A stretch of 64,000 nt of DNA from Schaalia sp. 19OD2882 (GTDB lineage Bacteria > Actinomycetota > Actinomycetes > Actinomycetales > Actinomycetaceae), in assembly GCF_018986735.1 (NCBI RefSeq), contig NZ_CP065521.1:1-64000 (forward strand), given 5' to 3'. Position numbers and translations under genes: made by a program. How positions within the stretch are numbered: position 1 is the stretch's first letter; the number at the start of each line of letters is the position of its first letter. The notes under the pieces are model-generated. The model worked only from the letters and a program-made list of their open reading frames with translations, made no database searches and was not told the origin of the DNA. Positions 1 to 11,749 of this stretch are shown here, in pieces.

Positions 1-1416
1 GTGACAGCGGATTCGCTCTCCAGCGCCTGGATCCAGGCCGTGGAAAACCTGGATGCAAGTACCCTCCGACCTGCGGCAAGGGCCTTCCTCCACTCGGCCA
101 GGCCCCTCGGTGACATCGACGGGACGATCCTCGTGGCCGTGCCCCACGTGACCGCCAAGAAGAAGATCGAAGAGGTTGCCGACACGGTCGACGCCGCCCT
201 GTCCTTGGCGCTGGGTCGCACCGTGCGCACCGCCTTGACCGTCGACCCGACCATCACCCCTCCCGAACCTGCTGCCGACCCCTTCGACGACCACTCCTCC
301 TTGCCGATCGACACGATCCCACGCAACGCCCAGGCGCCCTCGTCCCTTGCGGCCCCACCGGTCAACTCCGATGACACGACCACCCACCTCAACCCGAAGT
401 TCACCTTCGACAACTTCGTGACCGGCGCGTCGAATCGTTTCGCCCACGCAGCCGCCTTCGCCGTGTCCGAGAGCCCCGGCATGGCCTTCAACCCCCTGTT
501 CATCTACGGGGACTCGGGCCTGGGCAAGACCCACCTGCTGCACGCCATCGGCGACTATGCGCGCTCCCTGTTCCCCCACCTGCGGGTGCGTTACGTGAAC
601 TCCGAGGAGTTCACCAACGACTTCATCAACTCCATCCGCGAGGACCGTGCCGAAGAGTTCCAGCGCCGCTACCGAGAGATCGACGTGCTGCTCATCGATG
701 ACATCCAGTTCATCCAGGGCAAGGAACAAACGGTCGAGGAGTTCTTCCACACCTTCAACACCCTGTACAACGCCAGCAAGCAGGTGGTCCTGACCTCCGA
801 CATGCCGCCGCGTGAACTCTCCGGCATCGAGGACCGCCTGCGTTCACGCTTCGCGGCCGGCCTTCTGGTCGACGTCCAGCCGCCGGACCTGGAGACACGC
901 ATCGCGATCCTCCAGAAGAAGGCCGCGGCCGACCAGTTGGAGATCGACCCCGCGGTCCTGGAGTTCATCGCCTCACGCATCTCCTCCAACATCCGCGAAC
1001 TCGAGGGGGCCCTCGTCCGCGTCATCGCCTTTGCGAACCTGTCGAATGAACGCATCGACCTGGCCCTGGCGGAGATGCTGCTCAAGGACTTCATCTCCGA
1101 CCCTCAGGACACCGAGATCACCGCACCCCTCATCATGGGCCAGGTCGCCGCCTACTTCGGGGTGACCATCGACCAGCTGTGCTCGCAGGAGCGTTCACGC
1201 ACCGTCGTCGAGGCCCGCCAGATCGCCATGTACCTGTGCCGAGAGCTCACCGAGCTCTCCCTGCCGAAGATCGGTTCGGCTTTCGGCGGTCGCGACCACA
1301 CGACGGTCATGCACGCCAACAAGAAGATCCAGTCCCAGATGGCCGGCAAGCGCGAGACCTTCAACCACGTCCAGGAGCTCACCACTCGCATCAAGCAGAA
1401 GGCTCGCGAGGCCTGA
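1..1416 (+). CDS. dnaA: Chromosomal replication initiator protein DnaA
   Basis: Initiator ATPase that binds DnaA boxes at oriC and opens the origin. The 471-residue product has the family layout: an N-terminal interaction domain (about 1-85), a Pro/Ala-rich linker (about 85-128), an AAA+ domain starting near residue 130 with Walker A GDSGLGKT at 170-177 and Walker B LLIDD at 230-234, and a C-terminal helix-turn-helix carrying the DnaA signature [11 protein letters not shown]. The GTG start is the first base of the window, so its ribosome-binding site cannot be seen; the start is inferred from family length. It is followed by a box-rich gap and dnaN, the usual actinobacterial order. Autoregulation by DnaA is typical of the family but would act upstream, outside the window. 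Confidence 0.98.
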   Translation: MTADSLSSAWIQAVENLDASTLRPAARAFLHSARPLGDIDGTILVAVPHVTAKKKIEEVADTVDAALSLALGRTVRTALTVDPTITPPEPAADPFDDHSSLPIDTIPRNAQAPSSLAAPPVNSDDTTTHLNPKFTFDNFVTGASNRFAHAAAFAVSESPGMAFNPLFIYGDSGLGKTHLLHAIGDYARSLFPHLRVRYVNSEEFTNDFINSIREDRAEEFQRRYREIDVLLIDDIQFIQGKEQTVEEFFHTFNTLYNASKQVVLTSDMPPRELSGIEDRLRSRFAAGLLVDVQPPDLETRIAILQKKAAADQLEIDPAVLEFIASRISSNIRELEGALVRVIAFANLSNERIDLALAEMLLKDFISDPQDTEITAPLIMGQVAAYFGVTIDQLCSQERSRTVVEARQIAMYLCRELTELSLPKIGSAFGGRDHTTVMHANKKIQSQMAGKRETFNHVQELTTRIKQKAREA

Positions 1417-1792
1417 GACCCGCCCTCGCGCCCACCGCCACCGCGCCGTCAACACCCCGATGTGCACAGACGGTGGATCCCGGGGCCCGGGCAGTGCACA
1501 ACACACATCCTGCTGTGGACGGCCCGCAGACTCGCGACGCTGCGTGCACAGGCGACACTGGTGCGTGCACAGGTCGCTCCCCACGACATCCACCGACGAT
1601 TTCTGCGTGATTTCGCGCAAAACGGACGGTTTCCACAGTTTCCACACACCCGATGACTATGACGAATCATTTCATCCATGACTCCTGTGAACAGCCTTCA
1701 AAGGGATCCGGGGCCGCTCGTCGGATGCGCGCACGGCCGTGAGGAACGGGTAGAGTGATGCGGAAGTGTTAGCATCACCGGGAGGGACCGGA
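1417..1792. other. oriC: Probable oriC (dnaA-dnaN intergenic region)
   Basis: A 376-bp non-coding gap holding at least seven near matches to the DnaA-box consensus TTRTNCACA: ATGTGCACA at 1460-1468 and its reverse form at 1493-1501 (8 of 9 each), the reverse of CCGTCCACA at 1514-1522, GCGTGCACA at 1542-1550 and 1563-1571, and GTTTCCACA at 1629-1637 and 1638-1646 (7 of 9 each). The stretch from about 1640 to 1690 is the most A+T-rich part and could be the unwinding element. The dnaA-dnaN gap is the standard origin site in actinobacteria. The boxes are seen directly; origin function is inferred. Confidence 0.85.
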
Positions 1793-2929
1793 ATGAAGTT
1801 CACCGTCGCCCGCGACGTCCTCGCCGAAGCCGTGTCCTGGACCGCCCGCGCCCTGCCCGTGCGCCCCGCTTCCCCGATCCTGGCCGGTGTGCGCATCACC
1901 GCCGCCGGTGAGGAACTCACCTTGGCCTCCTTCGACTACGAGGTCTCCGCCAACTCCCGCATCCCCGCCTCGGTGGAGGAACCCGGTGAAGTCCTGGTCT
2001 CCGGGCGCCTGTTGGCAGACATCTCCAAGTCCTTGCCCAACCGGCCCGTCACCATCGAACTCGATGGTCAGAAGGTGAACCTGACCTGCGGCTCCTCCCA
2101 CTTCGCGCTGGCGGTCATGCCCTTGGACGAGTACCCGCAGCTACCCGCCCAGCCGGCCACCACCGGCGCCGTGGACTCCCACACCCTGTCCCAGGCCGTC
2201 AGCCAAGTGAGTGTGGCCGCCTCCAAGGACGACACGCTTCCGCTGCTGACCGCCGTGCGCATCGAGGTCGAGGGTGAGCGCATGACGCTGCTGGCAACCG
2301 ACCGCTACCGCCTGGCGATGCGTGAACTCGAATGGCAGCCCGTTGACTCCTCCGTCGAAGAGGCCGCCTTGGTCAAGGCGCGGATCCTGCAGGATGTCGC
2401 CAAGTCGATGACCAGTGGCGCGAAGGTGGAGTTGGGCCTGTCGCATGATGCCGCGCCGGGAGCCTCCTCGCTCATCGGATTCACCGCCGGCGGACGCCGC
2501 ACGACTTCGACCCTCATGGACGGCGACTACCCGCCGGTGCGTCGCCTCTTCCCCGAGTCGACCTCCATCCAGGCCGTCGCCGACCGTCACGTGCTGCTCG
2601 AAGCGGTCAAGCGCGTGTCGCTGGTGGCCGAACGCAAGACGAGTGTGCGCCTGTCCTTCTCGGAGGGGCAGGTCGTCCTCGAGGCCGGCCAGGGTGACAA
2701 CGCCCAGGCCTCCGAAGCCATCGAGGCACAGCTCTTCGGCGAGGAGATCGCCACGGCCTTCAACCCGCAGTTCCTCATTGACGGGCTCAGCGTCATCGAC
2801 ACCGACTTCGTGCGATTCGGCTTCACCCACCCGAACAAGCCGGCCGTCATGACGGGCCAGGAGAAGGCCGACGGTGGCGAGGTCACGCACTTCCGCTACC
2901 TGCTCATGCCCATTCGCTTCGGCATGTGA
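1793..2929 (+). CDS. dnaN: DNA polymerase III beta subunit (sliding clamp)
   Basis: Ring-shaped clamp that tethers the replicative polymerase to DNA. The protein begins MKFTVARDVLAEAV and runs 378 residues, the usual family length, with the three-fold repeated clamp architecture and a C terminus ending PIRFGM, close to the canonical M(P)-(I)-R-L/F clamp tail. ATG at 1793 was chosen over an in-frame GTG at 1766 because GGAGGG (1781-1786) sits at the right distance and the extra nine residues are not family-like. It follows oriC and precedes recF by 12 bp, so dnaN-recF-dciA are probably co-transcribed. A TAGAGT hexamer at 1751-1756 is a possible -10 element. Confidence 0.97.
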   Translation: MKFTVARDVLAEAVSWTARALPVRPASPILAGVRITAAGEELTLASFDYEVSANSRIPASVEEPGEVLVSGRLLADISKSLPNRPVTIELDGQKVNLTCGSSHFALAVMPLDEYPQLPAQPATTGAVDSHTLSQAVSQVSVAASKDDTLPLLTAVRIEVEGERMTLLATDRYRLAMRELEWQPVDSSVEEAALVKARILQDVAKSMTSGAKVELGLSHDAAPGASSLIGFTAGGRRTTSTLMDGDYPPVRRLFPESTSIQAVADRHVLLEAVKRVSLVAERKTSVRLSFSEGQVVLEAGQGDNAQASEAIEAQLFGEEIATAFNPQFLIDGLSVIDTDFVRFGFTHPNKPAVMTGQEKADGGEVTHFRYLLMPIRFGM

Positions 2930-2941
2930 GGTCGGTGCCTC

Positions 2942-4144
2942 GTGCGCGTGTCGCACGTGGCGGTCGACGACTTCCGCTCCTACCGCCACGCAGTCCTGGA
3001 GTTGGATCCCGGTGCCACAGTGCTTCTGGGCCCCAATGGCCAAGGAAAGACGAACCTGGTCGAGGCCATCGCCTTCTTGTCCACCTTCTCCTCGCATCGT
3101 GTGGCCGCCGAAGGAGCCTTGGTCCGCATTCCCGCCGGCGAGGGCGAGGCGGCGCCGGGTGGGGCGGTCATCCGCGTGAAAGCGGTCCTGTCGGGCGGTC
3201 GTGAGCAGGTCGTCGAGCTGGAGATCGTGCGGGGGAAGGCCAATCGTGCGCGCTTGAACCGCACGCAGGTGCGGCCCCGAGAAGTCGTTGGCCTGGTTCG
3301 GACGGTCGTCTTCGCCCCTGAGGACTTGTCGCTTGTGCGCGCAGACCCCGCTGTGCGTCGCACCTTCATGGACGAACTGGCCATTCAACTCTCGCCTGTG
3401 GTGGCGGGTGTCAAGGCCGACTTCGACAAGGTGGCCCGGCAGAGGGCGGCGCTGCTCAAGCAGGCCCAGTCGGCGCTGCGCAGGGGGCGCACCCCGGAGT
3501 TGTCCACCCTGTCCGTGTGGGACGAGCGTTTCGCGGAGTTGTCCGCCAAACTCACTGCGGCGCGTGCGAAGGCCGTGCGGCTGTTGGCCGAACCCGCCCG
3601 CCTGGCCCACGACACGGTGGCCGACTCGGGCCGCTCACTGCGAATGGTCTTCGAGGCTTCACTCGACAAGGAACTCCCCCAGCCCCACATTGCGCCCGAT
3701 GCCGACCCCTTGGAGGACGTGGAGGTGCAGACCGGTCGGATGCTGGAGGCGCTGCGGCTGGTCGGCGACCGTGAGGTCGAACGCGGCGTGAACCTGGTGG
3801 GTGCCCACCGGGACGACCTCGGCCTGCACCTGGGGCACATGCCGGTCAAGGGCTATGCCAGCCACGGCGAGTCCTGGTCGGTGGCGCTGGCGTTGCGACT
3901 GGGGGCGTTCGAGGTCCTCAAACAGGACGGTGAGCAGCCGATCCTCGTCCTGGACGACGTGTTCGCCGAACTCGACACCGCCCGCAGGCGTGCTCTGGCG
4001 GAGGTCGTGCGTGATGCGGACCAGGTCCTGGTGACCGCTGCGGTCGAGCAGGACGTGCCCGAGTCACTGGGTGCCCGGGTGCGCAGGGTCCGCTTCGACC
4101 CGGACCATGGGTCGATGGTTCTGGAGGCCGATGATGGGCACTGA
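2942..4144 (+). CDS. recF: DNA replication/repair protein RecF
   Basis: SMC-like ATPase that helps load RecA at single-strand gaps. The 400-residue product starts MRVSHVAVDDFRSYR, has Walker A GPNGQGKT near residues 30-37, an ABC signature region around SHGESWSVALALRLGAF and Walker B ILVLDDVFAELD near 330-345, all standard for RecF. GTG at 2942 gives a typical N terminus; no strong Shine-Dalgarno is visible, so translation may depend on coupling to dnaN 12 bp upstream. The 3' end overlaps the next gene by 14 bp. Confidence 0.96.
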   Translation: MRVSHVAVDDFRSYRHAVLELDPGATVLLGPNGQGKTNLVEAIAFLSTFSSHRVAAEGALVRIPAGEGEAAPGGAVIRVKAVLSGGREQVVELEIVRGKANRARLNRTQVRPREVVGLVRTVVFAPEDLSLVRADPAVRRTFMDELAIQLSPVVAGVKADFDKVARQRAALLKQAQSALRRGRTPELSTLSVWDERFAELSAKLTAARAKAVRLLAEPARLAHDTVADSGRSLRMVFEASLDKELPQPHIAPDADPLEDVEVQTGRMLEALRLVGDREVERGVNLVGAHRDDLGLHLGHMPVKGYASHGESWSVALALRLGAFEVLKQDGEQPILVLDDVFAELDTARRRALAEVVRDADQVLVTAAVEQDVPESLGARVRRVRFDPDHGSMVLEADDGH

Positions 4145-4979
4145 CAAAGCCCCTGAGGCCCAGCACGGGCCGGCTGCGACTGGAGGTGCGTCGGATTTCG
4201 AGGCCAGAGAGGTCGAATTCCGAGGGTTCGCGGCAAGGGCTTTGGAGAGGGCGCAGGTGGTGGCTCGTCGACGCGGGCACCTGCGCACCACCCTGCCTTC
4301 CTCCATGGCCCCGCGCACCGGGTCCTTCGGCCGCAGCGGCACGCGCGAATCCGACGCGGTCGAGCTCTCCGCCGCCGGCCTCGACCTCGTGCCGGAAGGC
4401 ACCCAGGACCGCGGCGAGTCCAGTGCCGGGATCAATGCCCACGAGGCCGGGGCGCGACGCGCCACCGGTGGCGCAGCCACGAATCCCACCTCCGAGGACG
4501 CTCTGCGTCGTGCTGCCATTCGCGCCGACGTCGACGGCGACCTCACTGCAGTCGATGCCGCCACCCGCCGATCCGGGGCAAGATGGGTGCGCAGCGCAGG
4601 CATGGCGGCACAACGCACACGCTACCGTCAGCCGCGCTCCCTGGGCGGGACGGTCGAGCGACTCATGCGCCTAAATGGCTGGGAAACCCCCGCGAAAATG
4701 GGTTCGGTCATGGCCAAGTGGCCGACCATCGTGGGCCCGGACGTGGCCAGGCATTGCGAGGTCGAGACCTTCGACGCAGGCACCCTGGTGGTGCGCACCT
4801 CCTCAACTGCGTGGATGAAGCAGATGCAATTGCTGCTGCCCACCGTGGAGCGTCGCATCGCCGAGGAAGTCGGGCCGGGTGTCGTCACCCAGGTCATCGT
4901 GCGCGGGCCCGCCCAGAGGTCCTGGAAGAAGGGCCCCTGGTCGGTTCCCGGGCGCGGTCCGCGCGACACCTACGGCTGA
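4131..4979 (+). CDS. dciA: DUF721 protein, DciA-like replicative helicase loader
   Basis: DUF721/DciA proteins interact with and help load DnaB helicase in bacteria lacking DnaC/DnaI. The conserved domain is in the last third: GGTVERLMRLNGWE, then KWPTIVGPDVARHCEVE and the hydrophobic LVVRTSSTAWMKQM core. Residues 1 to about 165 form a longer than usual, charged and probably disordered extension. ATG 4131 or ATG 4134 overlaps the recF stop; CTGGAGG just upstream (4121-4127) serves either start. Position between recF and gyrB matches other actinobacteria. The family call is firm; the loader role is inferred from family knowledge. Confidence 0.88.
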   Translation: MMGTDKAPEAQHGPAATGGASDFEAREVEFRGFAARALERAQVVARRRGHLRTTLPSSMAPRTGSFGRSGTRESDAVELSAAGLDLVPEGTQDRGESSAGINAHEAGARRATGGAATNPTSEDALRRAAIRADVDGDLTAVDAATRRSGARWVRSAGMAAQRTRYRQPRSLGGTVERLMRLNGWETPAKMGSVMAKWPTIVGPDVARHCEVETFDAGTLVVRTSSTAWMKQMQLLLPTVERRIAEEVGPGVVTQVIVRGPAQRSWKKGPWSVPGRGPRDTYG

Positions 4980-5092
4980 GCCCCGCCCAACCCCGGGGTG
5001 GGACTTGTCACACCCGCATACTTGCAGGTCAGTAGGTGTTTGACGAGGGTGGGGCCGCCTTGCGCGAACCGGGTCGGAACGCTCCGACTTGG

Positions 5093-5115
5093 TAGAATTG
5101 CGGGGATTGTCCACA
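5093..5115 (+). promoter_or_regulatory. Possible gyrB promoter -10 with perfect DnaA box
   Basis: TAGAAT at 5093-5098 fits an actinobacterial -10 hexamer, although no convincing -35 element is visible. Nine bases further on, 5107-5115 reads TTGTCCACA, a 9-of-9 match to the DnaA-box consensus TTRTNCACA. The box lies at about +3 to +12 of the inferred transcript and 41 bp upstream of the TTG start of gyrB, a position where bound DnaA would be expected to affect transcription. Confidence 0.45.
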
Positions 5116-5155
5116 GCCTGCGCACCGCGTGCGGGCGATGAGGGGAGCCAGGGTT

Positions 5156-7189
5156 TTGGCTGAGACTGACGCGACGACCGTCGACGACGGGTCGAAGGGC
5201 TACGGCGCTTCGGACATCACCGTCCTCGAAGGCCTGGAGGCCGTGCGCAAGCGGCCCGGCATGTACATCGGATCCACTGGGGAACGAGGCCTTCACCACT
5301 TGGTCTACGAGGTCGTCGACAACTCCGTCGACGAAGCCCTGGCCGGGTACGCCGACCACATCGACGTCACCATCCTGGCCGACGGCGGCGTGCGCGTGGC
5401 CGACAACGGACGCGGCATCCCCGTGGACATCCACCCCACCGAAGGCAAACCCACCGTCGAGGTCGTCATGACGATCCTGCACGCCGGCGGCAAGTTCGGC
5501 GGCGGCGGATACGCGGTCTCCGGCGGCCTGCACGGTGTCGGCATCTCCGTGGTCAACGCCCTGTCGACCCGCGTGGACACCGAGATCCGCCGGCAGGGTC
5601 ACGTCTGGCGCATGTCCTTCGCCAACGGTGGCACCCCCATCACCGAACTGGTCAAGGGCGAGGAAACCTCCGCCACCGGCACCACCCAGACCTTCTACCC
5701 GGATCCGGCGATCTTCGAGACCGTCGAGTTCAACTTCGAGACCCTGCGTGCCCGCTTCCAGCAGATGGCCTTCCTCAACAAGGGACTGAGCATCTCGTTG
5801 ACCGACGAGCGCGAGTGGGCCGTTGACGAGGGCGACGAGATCACCGGTGACGAGGGCGGCGCGGGCGACGACCCGAAGCCCGGCCACCGCAGTGTCACCT
5901 ACTGCTACGAACACGGCCTGCGCGACTATGTCGCCTACCTGGACTCGACGAAGAAGACCGAGGTCATCAACGCCGACATCATCGACTTCGAGTGCGAGAA
6001 CGACGAGGGCACCATGTCCCTGGAGATCGCCATGCAGTGGACCAGCGCCTACTCCTCCTCCGTGCACACCTACGCCAACACGATCAACACGACCGAGGGC
6101 GGCATGCACGAGGAGGGCTTCCGCACGGCCCTGACCGGCGTGGTCAACCGCTATGCGCGTGACAAGGGACTGCTCAAGGACAAGGACGACAATCTCAGCG
6201 GTGACGACGTGCGTGAAGGACTCACGGCCGTCATCTCCGTCAAACTCACCGAACCTCAGTTCGAAGGTCAGACCAAGACGAAGCTGGGCAACACCGAAGC
6301 CCGGACCTTCGTCCAAAAGACGGTGAACAGCCTGCTCACCGACTGGTTGGACGCCCACCCCGCCGACGCCAAGGCCATCGTCTCCAAGGCCCAGCAGGCC
6401 CAGTTGGCGCGTCTGGCCGCCCGCAAGGCTCGCGAGGCCACTCGTCGCAAGGGCGTGCTGGAGTCCGCCTCCATGCCCGGCAAGTTGCGTGACTGCTCCT
6501 CCAGAGTCACCGAGGACTGCGAGATCTTCATCGTCGAGGGCGACTCGGCAGGGGGCAGCGCGGTTGGCGGGCGCGACCCCGAGCACCAGGCGATCATGCC
6601 GATCCGCGGCAAGATCCTCAACGTCGAGAAGGCACGCCTGGACAAGGCACTGTCCAGCGAGACGATCCGAAACCTCATCACCGCCTTCGGCACGGGCATC
6701 GGCGAGGACTTCGACCTGGACAAGTTGCGCTACGGCAAGATCGTCATCATGGCCGACGCCGACGTCGACGGCCAGCACATCGCGACCCTGCTGCTCACGC
6801 TGCTCTTCCGCTACATGAGGCCCTTGGTCGAGGGCGGACACGTGTACATCGCCATGCCGCCCCTGTACCGGATCAAGTGGACCAACGCCGAACACGAGTT
6901 CGCCTACTCGGACAAGGAACGCGACCAGCTGCTGGAGGCGGGCACCACCGCCAGCAGGCGCCTGCCCAAGGAAGGTGGCATCCAGCGCTACAAGGGTCTG
7001 GGTGAGATGAACGACCACGAGTTGTGGGAGACCACCATGGACCCGTCGCGCCGCGTCCTCAAGCAGGTGACCCTCGACGAGGCCGCCGACGCCGACGAGA
7101 TCTTCTCGATCCTCATGGGAGACGACGTCGACCGGCGCCGCTCCTTCATCCAGCGCAACGCCTCCGACGTGCGCTTCCTCGACATCTGA
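5156..7189 (+). CDS. gyrB: DNA gyrase subunit B
   Basis: ATPase subunit of the type II topoisomerase that introduces negative supercoils. The product (677 residues from the TTG start) shows the GHKL ATPase motifs ([33 protein letters not shown]), the TOPRIM motifs EGDSAGGSA and DADVDGQHI, and the C-terminal [10 protein letters not shown] block that contacts GyrA. TTG at 5156 is preferred because GGGGAG (5142-5147) sits 8 bp upstream; GTG 5129 and ATG 5138 are in-frame alternatives without such a site. It is followed by gyrA after 56 bp. Confidence 0.97.
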   Translation: MAETDATTVDDGSKGYGASDITVLEGLEAVRKRPGMYIGSTGERGLHHLVYEVVDNSVDEALAGYADHIDVTILADGGVRVADNGRGIPVDIHPTEGKPTVEVVMTILHAGGKFGGGGYAVSGGLHGVGISVVNALSTRVDTEIRRQGHVWRMSFANGGTPITELVKGEETSATGTTQTFYPDPAIFETVEFNFETLRARFQQMAFLNKGLSISLTDEREWAVDEGDEITGDEGGAGDDPKPGHRSVTYCYEHGLRDYVAYLDSTKKTEVINADIIDFECENDEGTMSLEIAMQWTSAYSSSVHTYANTINTTEGGMHEEGFRTALTGVVNRYARDKGLLKDKDDNLSGDDVREGLTAVISVKLTEPQFEGQTKTKLGNTEARTFVQKTVNSLLTDWLDAHPADAKAIVSKAQQAQLARLAARKAREATRRKGVLESASMPGKLRDCSSRVTEDCEIFIVEGDSAGGSAVGGRDPEHQAIMPIRGKILNVEKARLDKALSSETIRNLITAFGTGIGEDFDLDKLRYGKIVIMADADVDGQHIATLLLTLLFRYMRPLVEGGHVYIAMPPLYRIKWTNAEHEFAYSDKERDQLLEAGTTASRRLPKEGGIQRYKGLGEMNDHELWETTMDPSRRVLKQVTLDEAADADEIFSILMGDDVDRRRSFIQRNASDVRFLDI

Positions 7190-7245
7190 CGCCAGCGACA
7201 GGGCGCGCGCCGCCCTCGTCCCCACACGACGCACCAAGGACACAT

Positions 7246-9836
<2,591 letters not shown>

Positions 9837-9840
<4 letters not shown>

Positions 9841-10232
9841 GCGAGCCGAGCAAGGTGCTGGCCAGGGACGGTGCGCCGCGCCGCGTCGAGTTGTCGATCG
9901 CGCGGATCGACGCGTGGACCGTCATGAAGGTGAGCTTCCTGCTCTCCGTGGGCCTGGGCATCGCCATGGTCATCTCGACGATGGTCCTGTGGATGATGGT
10001 CGACGGCATGCACGTCTTCGCCGACATCGAGTCCTTCCTGAAGTCCATCGGCGCCGAGCGGTTCTCTGCCCTGTTGGAGTACGTGCGACTGCCGCGTGTC
10101 ATGTCGTATGCGACCATCATCGCCGTGGTGAACGTGGTGTTGCTGACCGCCATGTCGACGCTGGGGGCGCTGCTGTACAACGTCATCGCTTCTCTGGTGG
10201 GTGGCATCCGGGTGTCGTTGATGGACGAGTGA
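9837..10232 (+). CDS. DUF3566 transmembrane protein
   Basis: Small membrane protein (131 residues) almost always found immediately after gyrA in actinobacteria; function unknown. The N terminus is hydrophilic ([20 protein letters not shown]), followed by two long hydrophobic segments (about residues 35-60 and 95-120) and a short tail IRVSLMDE. The start overlaps the gyrA stop as ATGA, and the [12 protein letters not shown] motif is typical of DUF3566. A terminator-like hairpin lies 30 bp downstream, so this gene probably ends the gyrase transcript. Confidence 0.9.
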
Positions 10233-10261
10233 GCTGAGGCCGACTCGCAGAGTGTGACAGG

Positions 10262-10289
10262 ACGGGCGGGGCCTTCGGGCCTCGCCCGT
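10262..10289 (+). terminator. Hairpin terminator after gyrB-gyrA-DUF3566
   Basis: A 12-bp stem with one mismatch (ACGGGCGGGGCC against GGCCTCGCCCGT) closes a TTCG tetraloop 30 bp after the DUF3566 stop. Only a weak T-rich tail follows, as is common in G+C-rich genomes. Confidence 0.75.
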
Positions 10290-10311
10290 TGCTGCTGATG
10301 TTGTGGCCCGG

Positions 10312-10395
10312 TTACCGACGTCGTGACCTCGCCACCGACGTTGCGACGTCGGTGGCGGTACGGCTTCGTCGGCTCGAAGCAGTGACGTCGGTGAG
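10312..10395. repeat. Inverted ACCGACGT/ACGTCGGT repeats in the leader of the tRNA genes
   Basis: 10331-10341 (GCCACCGACGT) and 10346-10356 (ACGTCGGTGGC) form a perfect 11-bp inverted repeat around TGCG. One further half site lies on each side: ACCGACGT near 10315 and GACGTCGGTGAG near 10383. The rest of the gap from 10233 to 10529 contains only the terminator above. It could be a second terminator, a palindromic operator or a leader structure; no T-tract follows, so the role is open. Confidence 0.5.
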
Positions 10396-10529
10396 AGCGC
10401 TCGGAACTTGTCCTCATCGGCGCCTCGGGGCGTGCCGGAGGTCACCGTGGGCCGCTTTGCCCAGTTGGGGCCGTCGTGTGTAACATGATCCGGTGCCCTG
10501 ACGGGGCACGGTTCGCCCCAGAGGCGAAC

Positions 10530-10606
10530 GGGCCTATAGCTCAGTAGGTTAGAGCGCAGTCCTGATAAGACTGAGGTCGGTGGTTCGAGCCCACCTAGGC
10601 CCACCA
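10530..10606 (+). tRNA. tRNA-Ile (GAT)
   Basis: A full cloverleaf can be drawn: acceptor GGGCCTA pairs with TAGGCCC, the anticodon stem CAGTC/GACTG encloses loop CTGATAA with anticodon GAT at 10564-10566, and the T arm carries GGTTCGAGCC. The discriminator is A10603 and CCA is encoded (10604-10606). tRNA-Ile followed by tRNA-Ala soon after gyrA is the expected actinobacterial arrangement. Confidence 0.97.
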
Positions 10607-10636
10607 GCCACATGCGGCACGGAATCGGAGGTTCCC

Positions 10637-10774
10637 GTGAAGAAGTGGGTCACCACGTTGGCGCTCGTGGGCACGGCGGTGGCCGTCGGCCTCGTCGTTC
10701 GACAGATCGTCCAGGACCTCTCCACCGACGCCGAGTTGTGGCAGTCCGTCACGGACACCCCCGCCCTCGACTGA
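10637..10774 (+). CDS. DLW-39 family small membrane protein
   Basis: A 45-residue protein between tRNA-Ile and tRNA-Ala. It starts KKWVTTLALVG, has a single hydrophobic helix (about residues 5-22), and ends in the conserved acidic/aromatic segment DLSTDAELWQSVTD, which gives the DLW-39 family its name. GTG 10637 has GGAGG at 10627-10631. Short proteins of this family occupy the same place between gyrA and tRNA-Ala in other actinobacteria; their function is unknown. Confidence 0.8.
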   Translation: MKKWVTTLALVGTAVAVGLVVRQIVQDLSTDAELWQSVTDTPALD

Positions 10775-10796
10775 CCAGGCGAAGGCGAACCCCTTC

Positions 10797-10869
10797 GGGG
10801 CCATGGCGCAATTGGTAGCGCACCTGCTTTGCAAGCAGGGGGTTACGGGTTCGAGTCCCGTTGGCTCCA
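10797..10869 (+). tRNA. tRNA-Ala (TGC)
   Basis: Acceptor GGGGCCA pairs with TGGCTCC (one G-T wobble), the anticodon stem CCTGC/GCAGG holds loop TTTGCAA with anticodon TGC at 10830-10832, and the T arm contains GGTTCGAGTCC. The discriminator is A10869 and CCA is not encoded (ACAA follows). The 3' 27 bp are overlapped on the other strand by the tail of a TetR-family gene. Confidence 0.96.
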
Positions 10870-11523
10870 CAATTGATCCCCGACCCGCGGTGGCTCGGGT
10901 GCCCTCATCATGGGATCGTCGGTCTGTTCCGATGACACCGCCGAGTCCTCGAGCCTCGACACCATGTGTTCCATCGCCTCAAGGGCGCCTTCGAGCTGAT
11001 CCCGGGTCAACGGTCCCAGGTGTTTGGCGGCGGTGAGCAGACCCAGGGTCGTGCTCGACAGTGCCAGACCCAATGATTCGGCGTCGACGTCAGCCGCCAG
11101 TGCACCGGCACGTTGGAGCTCGCGGATCCATTCGACCACCGCCAAGTACCGGGCTCTGTAGCGGCCATCCGACACTTCGGAGATGTAGGTGCCGAGGACG
11201 CCCTCGTCATCGAGGAAAGCGGCAGTCATCAACGGCTCGTCCAGGAGCACCCGCACCCCAACCCGGTAAGCGCTGCTCAGCCGCGAAGGCTCCTCGCCCA
11301 GCAATGCCCTGCTGGCCCGGACCATGCGACCCATCGACTCGGTCAGCAGGACATCGAGGATCTCCTGCTTGCTGGTGAACTCGCGGTACACCGCACCCTT
11401 TGCGATTCCGACCCTCTCGGCGATCGCCTGGATGCTCATCGCATTGAAGCCGCGCTCCAGGATCAAGGCATGGGCGGCATCGAGGATGCGTTCGCGCCGA
11501 TGAGGAATGAGAGGACGTGGCAT
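10843..11523 (-). CDS. TetR family transcriptional regulator
   Basis: DNA-binding repressor-type protein of 226 residues. The first 60 residues form a TetR helix-turn-helix (RRERILDAAHALILERG ... IAERVGIAKGAVYREFTSKQEIL); the remainder is a helical ligand-binding domain of unknown specificity. The start has GAGG 7 bp upstream, inside the stop of a hydrolase remnant, so this was once the second gene of a hydrolase-tetR operon. The last nine codons and the stop lie antisense to the 3' part of tRNA-Ala, so the natural C terminus may have been lost and replaced by read-through into the tRNA. Confidence 0.85.
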   Translation of the reverse strand: MPRPLIPHRRERILDAAHALILERGFNAMSIQAIAERVGIAKGAVYREFTSKQEILDVLLTESMGRMVRASRALLGEEPSRLSSAYRVGVRVLLDEPLMTAAFLDDEGVLGTYISEVSDGRYRARYLAVVEWIRELQRAGALAADVDAESLGLALSSTTLGLLTAAKHLGPLTRDQLEGALEAMEHMVSRLEDSAVSSEQTDDPMMRAPEPPRVGDQLWSQRDSNP

Positions 11524-11530
11524 TCGGACC

Positions 11531-11620
11531 TCACTTCCTTCCGCGCAGGAAGTCGATCATGGCCGGCAGCACCACGTCGGGACGGTCGCGTTGCACCCAG
11601 TGACCTGTGCCTGGAACACA
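11531..11620 (-). pseudogene. 3' remnant of an alpha/beta hydrolase gene
   Basis: About 29 codons on the minus strand read VPGTGHWVQRDRP followed by MIDFLRGRK and stop. A GxGHW block followed by a conserved Pro and a terminal FL segment is the usual C terminus of alpha/beta hydrolases, where the His is catalytic. The rest of the hydrolase (nucleophile, acid, lid) is absent: codons further upstream read as non-family sequence without a suitable start. The fragment directly precedes tetR, whose ribosome-binding site overlaps its stop. A deletion is the simplest explanation. Confidence 0.6.
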
Positions 11621-11749
11621 GTGGGTGCAGGCGGACGAGTCCCTTCCCGCTGGCGCCGTTGAACGCCCGAGCACCTTGGCCAAGAGCGTCAACGAAGAGC
11701 ACTCGTGCACCGATTTCACGGTGCCGACGCTCTACCGCGGCAAAGACCG

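Noticed and set aside
2141..3610. A 489-codon open frame on the minus strand over dnaN and recF
   Set aside because: Shadow of two well-supported plus-strand genes in G+C-rich DNA, with no family resemblance or ribosome-binding site.
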